Assembly (NCBI RefSeq): GCF_904846155.1
Contig: NZ_CAJGZP010000001.1
Span: 2,046,001 to 2,110,000 of the forward strand
Reading direction: 5' to 3'
Source of the DNA: Psychrobacter fulvigenes
GTDB taxonomy: Bacteria > Pseudomonadota > Gammaproteobacteria > Pseudomonadales > Moraxellaceae
DNA length: 64,000 nt
Numbering within the stretch: the stretch's first letter is position 1; each line of letters opens with the position of its first letter. Shown here piece by piece: positions 56,648-64,000 of this stretch. The position numbers and the translations under genes were made by a program. Under the pieces are notes generated by a model. That model was not told where the DNA came from, ran no database searches, and was given only the letters and a program-made list of their open reading frames with translations.

Positions 56648-58054
56648 CTAATTAGCTGCTTTTTTACCCTCATCTGTGCGACTGATCGTCAAACCTGTAA
56701 AACCAAATATCAAGGTCAAAAACAGCGACAGGTAACAAAAGAAGGCATAAGGCAGATAATCGAGCACGGGCACACCCAAAGCCTGACTGATAAACACCCC
56801 GCACACACTCCAAGGTACGAGCGGATTGATGACTGTACCCGCGTCTTCAATGGTACGTGATAGGTTTTTGGGGTGTAAATTCAAGCGCTCAAATATCGGA
56901 CGGAACGCGGTACCTGATAATAACAGACTCAAATACTGCTCGCCGATCAGCACGTTGATACTCAGCGCCGACATGGCAGCGGCAAATATGGCACGTCCTG
57001 AAGTGGTCAGCTTGTCTTTGATGCCTGATAATAAGGCTGGCAAGATTCCTAAGGCCGTCAATAACCCACCAAGGCTGAGCGCCAATATCACAATTGCTTG
57101 GGTAAAGAACATGCTTTGCACACCGCCGCGCGAGAGCATACCGCCCACTTCCCCAAGATCTAATGCTTCAGCGGGCGAATAGCCTGCAAAGAAGTACCCT
57201 CCTAGTTGCCCAAAGCTTGGCGAGCTATGCAAGTAGGTGACAACCAATGCCGCGATGATGGTACAGATAATGGTATAGATGGCATTGACTCGAAATACTG
57301 CCAGTCCTATCAGTACCACAAATGGCAATACGGCATAGCTATGTACCAAGCCACTTTCAATCAGCTGACCTTGCAAGACGGTCACTTGGCTTAGATCGCC
57401 ACTGACAGTCTGTCCAGAGAAGAACCAGAATAACATGACGGTCAGTATCCATGCCGGCACCGTGGTGTACATCATGTTACGAATATGCTCAAACAAATCA
57501 ATACCTACCACCGATGAAGCGATGGTACAGGTATCAGATAATGGGGACATCTTATCACCGAAAAACGCGCCCGACACTATAGCGCCCGCCGCAATAGCGA
57601 CGTTGGCATCAAAGGCATTACTCATCCCAATAAAAGCCACGCCAAGCGTCGCTGCAGTGGTGAGACTACTGCCCAAGGCGATACCAATAATAGAGGTCAA
57701 TATAAAGGCGGAGATATAATAGAATTCTGGCGATATCAACTCAAAACCAAAATACATGAGTGTCGGTATGGCGCCAGACATCATCAAGGCGGCAACCATC
57801 AAACCAATAAAGAAGAATAGATATATCGCACCAATACCGCTCATGACGCCAGATGCCATCTGTTCTTGCATATCATTGAAGCTCAGGCCTTTAAATAGAC
57901 CGATAGCCAGTAACACACAAATAGCGAGTATTAATGATAGATGAGGTAGCCAGCCAAAGCCAATCATGGTGACGCCCATGATAGCGATGACAATGGTAGA
58001 AATCATAAAGGCCAATTTAGGCGATATTTGAGTTAATATTTTTGGCGGCATCAC
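56648..58054 (-). CDS. NhaC-family Na+/H+ antiporter-like transporter
   Basis: A 468-residue carrier with about 12 hydrophobic segments. Conserved NhaC blocks are AGAIVSGAFFGDKMSPLSDT (about 157-176), then CTIASSVVGIDLFEHI, and SRTIEDAGTVINPLVPWSVCG near the C-terminus. It is intact, unlike the related gene at 12634-14090. Some NhaC-like proteins in amino acid gene clusters carry the amino acid rather than Na+/H+; lying next to phhB, phhA and hpd, tyrosine or phenylalanine uptake is a fair inference, as it shares strand and direction with them. Confidence 0.88.
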   Translation of the reverse strand: MMPPKILTQISPKLAFMISTIVIAIMGVTMIGFGWLPHLSLILAICVLLAIGLFKGLSFNDMQEQMASGVMSGIGAIYLFFFIGLMVAALMMSGAIPTLMYFGFELISPEFYYISAFILTSIIGIALGSSLTTAATLGVAFIGMSNAFDANVAIAAGAIVSGAFFGDKMSPLSDTCTIASSVVGIDLFEHIRNMMYTTVPAWILTVMLFWFFSGQTVSGDLSQVTVLQGQLIESGLVHSYAVLPFVVLIGLAVFRVNAIYTIICTIIAALVVTYLHSSPSFGQLGGYFFAGYSPAEALDLGEVGGMLSRGGVQSMFFTQAIVILALSLGGLLTALGILPALLSGIKDKLTTSGRAIFAAAMSALSINVLIGEQYLSLLLSGTAFRPIFERLNLHPKNLSRTIEDAGTVINPLVPWSVCGVFISQALGVPVLDYLPYAFFCYLSLFLTLIFGFTGLTISRTDEGKKAAN

Positions 58055-58143
58055 ACATCCTTAGGTTGCCAGTTACATCTGGCGTTAGGGTTGGCTTTGA
58101 GTGGGGCAAGTTTAATGAGTTGCTATGATTATTGCCACCCTGA

Positions 58144-58485
58144 TTACTTACCTAACAGGCTATCGGTCTTGGCAGCCATGACAAAGTCATTGCGATGCAG
58201 ACCTTTAATACTGTGTGACCACCAAGTGACGGTGGCTTTGCCCCACTCGACCAAGATGCCTGGATGATGCCCTTCGGCTTCAGAGATGTCTGCAAGCTCA
58301 TTGGCAAACGCCATCGCTGTGACGAAGTTTTTGAATTTATATTGGCGCTGCAATTGCTTGATACCATCAACTTCAATCAGCGACCAATCTGGAATTTGCT
58401 TTAACAGCTCGCGTGCCTCAGTATCGTCGACTGTTGGTGCGCCGACACGGCAGGCTTCGCAGCTAGATTGTGATAATGCAGTCAT
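58144..58485 (-). CDS. phhB: Pterin-4a-carbinolamine dehydratase
   Basis: A 113-residue protein. The family active-site block reads [20 protein letters not shown] then [18 protein letters not shown] (about 74-107), with the conserved His-His and later His. It dehydrates 4a-hydroxytetrahydrobiopterin, regenerating the cofactor of phenylalanine hydroxylase, encoded directly upstream. PhhB may also help phhA expression, as described in Pseudomonas aeruginosa. An N-terminal Cys pair (SSCEACRVG) is unremarkable. Confidence 0.94.
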   Translation of the reverse strand: MTALSQSSCEACRVGAPTVDDTEARELLKQIPDWSLIEVDGIKQLQRQYKFKNFVTAMAFANELADISEAEGHHPGILVEWGKATVTWWSHSIKGLHRNDFVMAAKTDSLLGK

Positions 58486-58627
58486 AATAAGTTCCTTTTA
58501 TTTTAACTATTAAGTTTTTATAAAATCTACGTCCATGTTAACGCTGTTATCATCAGTGCCTTTGAAACACTAAATATTAAATACTGTTGATTAAGCCATC
58601 TGCTTAGATTGCCTATTGATGAAACCC

Positions 58628-59443
58628 TCAGTTAGTTTCGACTGAATACGTTGGTTCAAAGAGTCCAAGTGACATCGCCTGCTTAACCACTCCCATGATA
58701 TCGCTATCAACGATGTCAAATAGGGTATCCAAATCATCAATCACATAATAAATCGGCTGGATATGGTCAATTCGATAAGGCGTACGTAGCACATCAAGCA
58801 AATCAAATGCTCGGTGTTCAGGTTGGGATTGGCTTTGAGTCTCATCACTGAGCGCATAGAGGGTTTCAGAAGGTGAGCTTAAGATGCCGCCGCCATAGAT
58901 TCTGCGGTCTTTACGGCTATTGCCCACTAAGCCAAACTCAATGGTAAACCAATACAGCCGTGCCAAAAACCATCTTTCTTCTTTTGTTGCACTCAGCCCA
59001 AGCTTGCCGTATGTCTCATTAAAAGCAGCAAACGCAGGATGGGTCAGCAGTGGACAATGTCCGACGATTTCATGAAAGATATCAGGCTCTTCGATGTAGT
59101 CCATATCATCAAAGCGGCGGATAAAAGTCGCTACAGGAAAGCGCTTATCGGCCAGCAGTTTAAAGAACTTTCCAAAACTGATGAGCGCAGGCACGGCAGC
59201 AGTCTGCCAACCTGTGGTGGCTTGCAGTACTTGATCGATATCTTGTAGTTGGGGAATACGTGTGCTGGGTAGATCTAACTTTGTTAAACCCTCTAGATAT
59301 TCTGAGCAGGCACGGTTTGGTATTTGCTTGGCTTGACGCTCAAGCAAGGCCTGCCACATGGCATTTTCATCATCACTATAATGAATATCACCATTGGCAT
59401 CAGGCTGATGCGACACGTAGGGTTGCTTGTTTTGGCGTTCCAT
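58628..59443 (-). CDS. phhA: Phenylalanine 4-monooxygenase
   Basis: About 271 residues, a non-haem iron, pterin-dependent aromatic hydroxylase without the regulatory domain of animal enzymes. The iron ligands lie in EPDIFHEIVGHCPLLTHPAF (His-x4-His) and in YWFTIEFGLVG (Glu). It converts phenylalanine to tyrosine. ATG 59443 with AAGGA upstream is preferred to ATG 59470, which lacks a ribosome binding site. phhB lies 142 bp downstream and hpd 232 bp upstream on the same strand. Confidence 0.95.
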   Translation of the reverse strand: MERQNKQPYVSHQPDANGDIHYSDDENAMWQALLERQAKQIPNRACSEYLEGLTKLDLPSTRIPQLQDIDQVLQATTGWQTAAVPALISFGKFFKLLADKRFPVATFIRRFDDMDYIEEPDIFHEIVGHCPLLTHPAFAAFNETYGKLGLSATKEERWFLARLYWFTIEFGLVGNSRKDRRIYGGGILSSPSETLYALSDETQSQSQPEHRAFDLLDVLRTPYRIDHIQPIYYVIDDLDTLFDIVDSDIMGVVKQAMSLGLFEPTYSVETN

Positions 59444-59674
59444 GCCGATGTTCCTTTTCCATTCGTTCATTCTATTTGAACCATTACTTTAGATTTATTA
59501 CCTGAATGATTACAAGATTGATAGTGACCGTATCAATCATCACTAAATCAATCATTATTCAATAAGCTGCTACTAAATAAACAGCTACTAAAGTTAATGG
59601 TGGCAAGACAAACTCCTTTTGCCCTGCCATGTTTGTTTCATTGACTGACGGACTCGCTATAGCTAGAAATGATA

Positions 59675-60775
59675 CTACTCTGCTTCCGTCTCTGGCTGAC
59701 CGATGGCACCGCGGCGCATTTGGTCACGCTCTATCGATTCAAACAGCGCTTTAAAGTTACCTTCACCAAAGCCTTCTTCGTAATCGCCTTTGCGTTGGAT
59801 AAATTCAAAGAATACTGGGCTACCCAGAATGGTTTCTGAGAATATCTGTAATAGCAGACGCGGTGTGCCGCCTTCAGTGGTGCCATCTAACAAGATACCA
59901 CGAGTTTGCAATTCAGCAACGTTCTCGCCATGGTTTGGTAAACGTTCGCTCAGCATTTCATAGTAAGCAGCAGGTGGCGCTGTCATTAGTGGGATACCAG
60001 CTTCTTTAAGCTTGTCGATGCTGGCGAATAAGTCATCACTGGCTAAAGCAATGTGCTGAATACCTTCACCGTTAAACTGCATCAAATACTCTTCGATTTG
60101 TCCACCACCCTGCTTAGACTCTTCGTTTAACGGAATACGAATTTTGCCGTCAGGTGCGGTCATTGCTTTACTGGTCAGTCCCGTGTATTCGCCTTTAATA
60201 TCAAAATAGCGAATTTCACGGAAGTTAAAAATGCGCTCATAGAAGTTCGCCCAATAAGCCATACGGCCACGGTAGACGTTGTGCGTGAGATGGTCGATGA
60301 CTTTAAAGCCATAGCCAACAGGGCGTCTATCAACCTCTGGGAAAAACTCAAAATCGACGTCGTAGATAGATTCACCATCTTTAAAACGGTCAATCAGATA
60401 AATCAGTGAGCCGCCGATACCTTTAATAGCAGGAAGCCTCAGTTCCATGAATCCTGTCGGTACCTCTACTGGCTGGGCGCCATTTTCAATCGCCAGCTCG
60501 TAAGCTTTTGTAGAGTCTTTAACCCGAAAGCCCATGCTACATGCCCCTGCACCATGCTCTTCCACGAAGTAACTGGCTGGGCTTTTTGGTTCACGGTTGA
60601 TGATCAGGTTGATGTCACCTTGACGGTATAGAGATACGTCTTTGGATCTATGGTTGGCAACATGAGTAAAGCCAAGCTGCTCAAATAGCGCTTCCACCGC
60701 TTCAGGGTTGGGCGAGGCGAATTCAACAAAATCAAACCCTTGTAATCCCATTGGGTTTTCGAATAAATCTGCCAT
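59675..60775 (-). CDS. hpd: 4-Hydroxyphenylpyruvate dioxygenase
   Basis: About 366 residues with two VOC-type halves. The C-terminal half holds the iron site: [20 protein letters not shown] (first His), [12 protein letters not shown] (second His) and [20 protein letters not shown] (Glu). It converts 4-hydroxyphenylpyruvate to homogentisate. ATG 60775 with AAGGATG 8 nt upstream is chosen over an extended frame to 60796. No homogentisate dioxygenase, maleylacetoacetate isomerase or fumarylacetoacetase is in the window, so the lower pathway or pyomelanin formation is decided elsewhere. The divergent LysR gene is its probable regulator. Confidence 0.95.
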   Translation of the reverse strand: MADLFENPMGLQGFDFVEFASPNPEAVEALFEQLGFTHVANHRSKDVSLYRQGDINLIINREPKSPASYFVEEHGAGACSMGFRVKDSTKAYELAIENGAQPVEVPTGFMELRLPAIKGIGGSLIYLIDRFKDGESIYDVDFEFFPEVDRRPVGYGFKVIDHLTHNVYRGRMAYWANFYERIFNFREIRYFDIKGEYTGLTSKAMTAPDGKIRIPLNEESKQGGGQIEEYLMQFNGEGIQHIALASDDLFASIDKLKEAGIPLMTAPPAAYYEMLSERLPNHGENVAELQTRGILLDGTTEGGTPRLLLQIFSETILGSPVFFEFIQRKGDYEEGFGEGNFKALFESIERDQMRRGAIGQPETEAE

Positions 60776-60833
60776 TGTAATCATCCTTAATTTCAATTAG
60801 TGAGGTAAAAATCAGTGTAAAAAGTTGTATATA

Positions 60834-60850
60834 TCAATAAATGTTATTGA
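60834..60850. promoter_or_regulatory. Palindromic operator between hpd and the divergent LysR gene
   Basis: TCAATAA-atg-TTATTGA, a perfect 7-bp dyad with T-N-A spacing suited to LysR proteins, lies 59 bp from the hpd start and 74 bp from the LysR start. Confidence 0.65.
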
Positions 60851-60923
60851 CGATGTATTTATATTAGATTAGCTTCATTTATAAGGCCAATCGTATTTTA
60901 TGATTTATTTATCAGGTTTTCTT

Positions 60924-61853
60924 ATGAATATCAGCATTCGCCAATTGAACGCCTTTATCAAAGTCGCTGACAGCGGTAGCTTTACCCGTGCCAGTGAGCA
61001 GTTATATTTAACCCAGTCTGCCGTCAGTGGATTGATCAAAGAATTAGAATCAAATCTGGGTATTGTGTTATTCGACCGCACTACCCGCCAGTTATCTTTG
61101 TCGGTAGTAGGACGACATTTATTGCCGCAAGCACGTCGAGTACTGAATGAGATGCAGCTGTTTGAAAATGAAGCGAGCAGCCTGATGAGCTTAGCGCAAG
61201 GTCAAGTGCGACTGGCAGTCTCGCAGTTTGCTGCCTCCTCCATGCCTGCAGTCATCGCTCAATTTGCCAAAGAATATCCTGATATCAGCGTGTCTTTATT
61301 GGATTGCTCTGCAGAAAACGTCCTACAACACATTCAGGATATCGAAGTAGATTTGGGCGTCGGTACCGAGCTTGGTTTTATGGAAAATGAGGATGACATC
61401 AGGGCTGATTTGTTATATGAGCTACCGTTTTGCGTCGTCATGCCTGACAACCATCTGCTAGCGCAAAAAAGCGAGCTCACTTGGCAGGATTTCATAGACA
61501 ACCCTTTGATTACTTTGCAGGGCCCTTTTCTTGAGCAAGTAACCGCTGAGCTTGATGAAACCATTGCAGCACACATCCAGCAAGCGCGCTATAAGGTAAA
61601 CTTTATGTCGACAGCGCTTGAGATGAGCCGCCAAGGTTTTGGTATTACCTTGTGCCTGCCTTATATGCCTGAAGTGATTGATTGGGTAAGTGCCAATGGC
61701 CTACAAATGCGGCCGCTATCTCAGCCTATAAAAACACGGCGGTTTTTTATTTACCAACGCTCCTCTCGAGCGATGTCACCCGCTACTATCGCTTTTAAGC
61801 AGTTTTTGCAAACCTATTTTTCCAATCACTTTAATGACTTACATCAGGTTTAA
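60924..61853 (+). CDS. LysR-family transcriptional regulator
   Basis: A 309-residue regulator. Helix-turn-helix (about 2-62): ISIRQLNAFIKVADSGSFTR, ASEQLYLTQSAVSGLIKELE, LFDRTTRQLSLSVVGRHLL. The effector domain contains QGQVRLAVSQFAASSMPAVI and SRQGFGITLCLPYMPEV. It is transcribed away from hpd and 156 bp upstream of tyrB, so it may control both. ATG 60924 is chosen (AGG upstream, canonical N-terminus); the frame also opens at 60900. Confidence 0.9.
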   Translation: MNISIRQLNAFIKVADSGSFTRASEQLYLTQSAVSGLIKELESNLGIVLFDRTTRQLSLSVVGRHLLPQARRVLNEMQLFENEASSLMSLAQGQVRLAVSQFAASSMPAVIAQFAKEYPDISVSLLDCSAENVLQHIQDIEVDLGVGTELGFMENEDDIRADLLYELPFCVVMPDNHLLAQKSELTWQDFIDNPLITLQGPFLEQVTAELDETIAAHIQQARYKVNFMSTALEMSRQGFGITLCLPYMPEVIDWVSANGLQMRPLSQPIKTRRFFIYQRSSRAMSPATIAFKQFLQTYFSNHFNDLHQV

Positions 61854-62009
61854 CTGGGAGATGTGCGAGAATTAAAAAGATTGAAAGTGACTCATCATAC
61901 TGTTTGGCTAATAAAGAAATTACGTTAGAGATAAATCTAACATTGAGTTAATCGTCAATCTGGTTTATGCTTTTTAACGGCTTTGTCTCTATTCTTGTAA
62001 GGAAAAAAA

Positions 62010-63206
62010 ATGTTTGAACGTATTGACTACTATGCTGGTGATCCAATCTTAGGGCTAATGGGCAAGTTTGCACAAGATAACAATCCAGATAAAGTGAATT
62101 TGGGTGTGGGTGTGTATTATGACGAAGACGGCAAAATGCCAGTGCTTGAGTGTGTAAAAATCGCTGAAAAGCGCATTGCAGACCCAATCTCTCCTCGTCC
62201 CTATTTACCAATGGAAGGCTTGCCTGGACATCGTAAAGGCTGTCAGGATCTTTTGTTCGGTAAAGATGCCCAAGTCTTAAAAGACGGCCTCGTCGCTACC
62301 ATTGCTACTATTGGTGGCTCTGGCGCATTGAAAGTGGGTGCTGATTTTATTCATCAGTGGTTCCCGCAATCCAAATGCTACGTCAGCGACCCTACTTGGG
62401 GCAACCACATTGCCATCTTTGAAGGCAGTGATGTTGAAGTCGGCAAATACCCGTACTACGACCAAGCCACTGGCGGCATCAAATTTGATGAAATGATTGC
62501 GTTTTTTGAAACATTGAACAAAGACGATGTGATTTTATTGCATCCTTGCTGCCACAACCCAACGGGCGTGGACCTGACTCAAGAGCAGTGGGATAAAGCA
62601 CTAGAGGTCATTCAACAGCGCGAACTGATTCCATTTATGGACATCGCTTATCAAGGCTTTGGCGAAGATATGGACAGCGATGCTTATGCCATTCGCAAAG
62701 CTGTGGATATGGGTCTGCCATTATTTGTGAGCAACTCATTCTCCAAAAACCTATCACTATATGGTGAGCGTGTCGGCGGCCTGTCCGTGGTTTGTCCAAC
62801 AGCAGATGAAGCTGAGCGCGTCTTCGGTCAACTGACGTATACAGTACGCCGCATTTACTCAAGCCCGCCGTCACATGGTGGCCGTGTGGTCGATATCGTC
62901 ATGAATGACGAAGCCCTGCATGAGCAATGGGTTGGCGAAGTCTATGCGATGCGTGACCGCATCAAAGCGATGCGCATGAAGCTAAAATCCGTGCTAGAAG
63001 CTAAAGTCCCTGGTCGTAGCTTTGATTACCTCACTGCTCAAAACGGCATGTTTAGCTTTACAGGATTAACGCCTGAGCAAGTCGAACGTATGAAAGATGA
63101 GTTTGGCATCTATATGGTCTCCAACTCACGCATGTGTGTGGCTGGCTTAAATAATGCTAACATTGACTATGTCGCCAATGCGATGGCAGAAGTATTAAAA
63201 GACTGA
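62010..63206 (+). CDS. tyrB: Aromatic amino acid aminotransferase (TyrB/PhhC type)
   Basis: A 398-residue class I aminotransferase, subgroup I-alpha. MFERIDYYAGDPILGLMGKF and VNLGVGVYYDEDGKMPVL open it; LHPCCHNPTGVDLTQEQWD (PLP-contacting Asn), MDIAYQGFG and SNSFSKNLSLYGERVG (Schiff-base Lys, about 248) follow, with SNSRMCVAGLN (substrate Arg) near the C-terminus. It transaminates tyrosine and phenylalanine (and usually aspartate). Tyrosine made by PhhA would become 4-hydroxyphenylpyruvate, the substrate of Hpd. RBS AAGGAAAA precedes ATG 62010; a terminator follows. Confidence 0.93.
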   Translation: MFERIDYYAGDPILGLMGKFAQDNNPDKVNLGVGVYYDEDGKMPVLECVKIAEKRIADPISPRPYLPMEGLPGHRKGCQDLLFGKDAQVLKDGLVATIATIGGSGALKVGADFIHQWFPQSKCYVSDPTWGNHIAIFEGSDVEVGKYPYYDQATGGIKFDEMIAFFETLNKDDVILLHPCCHNPTGVDLTQEQWDKALEVIQQRELIPFMDIAYQGFGEDMDSDAYAIRKAVDMGLPLFVSNSFSKNLSLYGERVGGLSVVCPTADEAERVFGQLTYTVRRIYSSPPSHGGRVVDIVMNDEALHEQWVGEVYAMRDRIKAMRMKLKSVLEAKVPGRSFDYLTAQNGMFSFTGLTPEQVERMKDEFGIYMVSNSRMCVAGLNNANIDYVANAMAEVLKD

Positions 63207-63245
63207 TCCTTTCAACAGTATTTTAGATAGATATTTTAATAAAAA

Positions 63246-63272
63246 GGTTGGGCGTTGGCTCAGCCTTTTTTT
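63246..63272 (+). terminator. Rho-independent terminator of tyrB
   Basis: GGTTGGGC and GCTCAGCC pair with two wobbles, 4-nt loop, followed by seven T residues, 40 bp after the stop. Confidence 0.85.
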
Positions 63273-63356
63273 ATTTGTCTTTTTTATCGACCTCAGGTTT
63301 GTTAAACATTCACATGTCTACTCATAAAGCCATAATATAATACGCTGATAAGAACT

Positions 63357-63370
63357 TGAGCAATCGCTCA
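63357..63370. promoter_or_regulatory. TetR-type operator variant upstream of the last gene
   Basis: TGAGCAATCGCTCA differs at one position from the reverse complement of the site at 49608-49621. It lies 108 bp before the start at 63478. Confidence 0.55.
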
Positions 63371-63477
63371 ATAACACGTACAATACTTTTTAAGAAGCTC
63401 ATCAAGCTACTCCATAAATAAACACTTGGTATCAGTAAACACCTCTTTGCTTGCCCCACTATTTAGCCGGACATTTC

Positions 63478-64000
63478 ATGATCAAAAGAATATTGTTAAT
63501 ACTGTTGATATTGATATTAGCGGCAAGCTTTTTTTATTTTGACCTAAATCAATTATTGACGCTTGACGGCTTAAAAGGGTCGATGGCGCAATTTAACGAC
63601 TATAAAGCGCAATCACCGCTATTGATTATCGGTGGGTTCTTTTTACTTTATGTCGTCGTCACCGCCCTATCCTTACCAGGTGCAGCTATTTTAACCTTAG
63701 CAGCTGGGGCATTATTTGGCTTATGGCAAGGCTTATTGGTCGCCTCATTTGCCTCTAGTATTGGTGCTACCCTCGCCTTTTTAACCTCACGTTATTTATT
63801 GCGTGATACGATTAAACAGCGCTTTCCGGAACGATTAGCAGCCATTGACACTGGGGTTGAAAAAGAAGGCGCTTTTTACTTATTCACCCTGCGCTTAGTA
63901 CCGATATTTCCGTTCTTTTTGATTAATTTACTCATGGGCGTTACCGCGATTAAAGCGTGGACTTACTATTGGGTCAGCCAAGTCGGTATGCTCGCAGGTA
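63478..64000 (+). CDS. DedA/TVP38 (SNARE-associated) family membrane protein, 3' end beyond window
   Basis: The first 174 codons from ATG 63478 are in the window. A short N-terminal membrane segment (MIKRILLILLILILAASFFY) is followed by a loop and then the family core: LSLPGAAILTLAAGALFGLW, then SSIGATLAFLTSRYLLRD, FPERLAAIDTGVEKEGAFYL and LRLVPIFPFFLINLLMGVTA (conserved Arg and Pro). Proteins of this family are polytopic inner-membrane carriers involved in lipid or ion homeostasis. Some relatives are fused to, or followed by, a pyridine nucleotide-disulfide oxidoreductase; that cannot be judged here. Confidence 0.9.
   Translation, partial: MIKRILLILLILILAASFFYFDLNQLLTLDGLKGSMAQFNDYKAQSPLLIIGGFFLLYVVVTALSLPGAAILTLAAGALFGLWQGLLVASFASSIGATLAFLTSRYLLRDTIKQRFPERLAAIDTGVEKEGAFYLFTLRLVPIFPFFLINLLMGVTAIKAWTYYWVSQVGMLAG

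Noticed and set aside
1-64000. tRNA, rRNA or prophage structural genes
   Set aside because: None recognised on either strand by reading; the mobile content is limited to IS elements and scars.

Overview
The window looks like a chromosomal segment of a gammaproteobacterium of the family Moraxellaceae, most likely Psychrobacter. This is inferred from moderate AT-richness, gene content (betIBA-betT, phhAB-hpd, atoE with a beta-oxidation cluster) and protein style; no rRNA marker is present. About 40 protein-coding loci are supported and no tRNA or rRNA was seen. Most genes lie on the minus strand.

Layout. 1-4.5 kb: a type I restriction subunit (hsdR, running off the left edge), then a graveyard holding a reading frame with four in-frame TAG codons, the tail of an IS5-type transposase and the 3' part of a methyltransferase gene. 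4.6-6.0 kb: a DUF1244 gene and a peroxiredoxin, the latter bracketed by a 155-bp direct repeat. 6.1-19.9 kb: an apparent L-lysine/L-pipecolate catabolic cluster: a D-amino-acid dehydrogenase-like gene split by a 1,063-bp IS1249-type insertion with a clean 8-bp target duplication, a ketimine reductase-like protein, a D-2-hydroxyglutarate dehydrogenase-like flavoprotein, an L-pipecolate oxidase-like protein, a frameshifted NhaC-type transporter, an ALDH7 semialdehyde dehydrogenase, a 2-oxoadipate dioxygenase/decarboxylase (HglS type), a class III aminotransferase and a LysR regulator. Together these could take piperideine carboxylates/pipecolate through 2-aminoadipate, 2-oxoadipate and D-2-hydroxyglutarate to 2-oxoglutarate.

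20-22.5 kb: rluF and a meso-diaminopimelate dehydrogenase (ddh). 22.7-29.3 kb: the glycine betaine cluster betI-betB-betA-betT. 29.6-33.2 kb: a NADAR-like accessory protein, an IS3 remnant, a YeeE/YedE sulfur transporter and a glutathione S-transferase. 33.2-40.7 kb: a fatty-acid cluster (frameshifted acyl-CoA dehydrogenase, thiolase, FadB/FadJ-type protein, class III CoA-transferase, AtoE transporter) behind a palindromic operator. 40.8-46.7 kb: an accessory region with two distant paralogues of an unrecognised small protein family that share a conserved upstream element, a YcfP-like esterase, other unknowns, and an IS256-type element itself broken by a ~70-bp hairpin insert. 47-52 kb: SotB-like exporter, a decayed MFS gene, two glutathione transferases and a TetR regulator, with TetR-type palindromes in front of several of them. 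52-55.4 kb: an ABC/MFP export operon. 55.5-63.2 kb: a CitE-like lyase, an NhaC antiporter, phhB, phhA, hpd, a divergent LysR gene and an aromatic aminotransferase, giving a phenylalanine-to-tyrosine-to-homogentisate route. From 63.5 kb a DedA/TVP38-type membrane protein runs off the right edge.

Several frameshifts fall in short homopolymers or G-rich repeats (NhaC gene, acyl-CoA dehydrogenase, IS1249 transposase). They may be real decay or assembly indels; the IS insertion, the internal MFS deletion, the amber codons and the 155-bp duplication cannot be explained by single-base errors.
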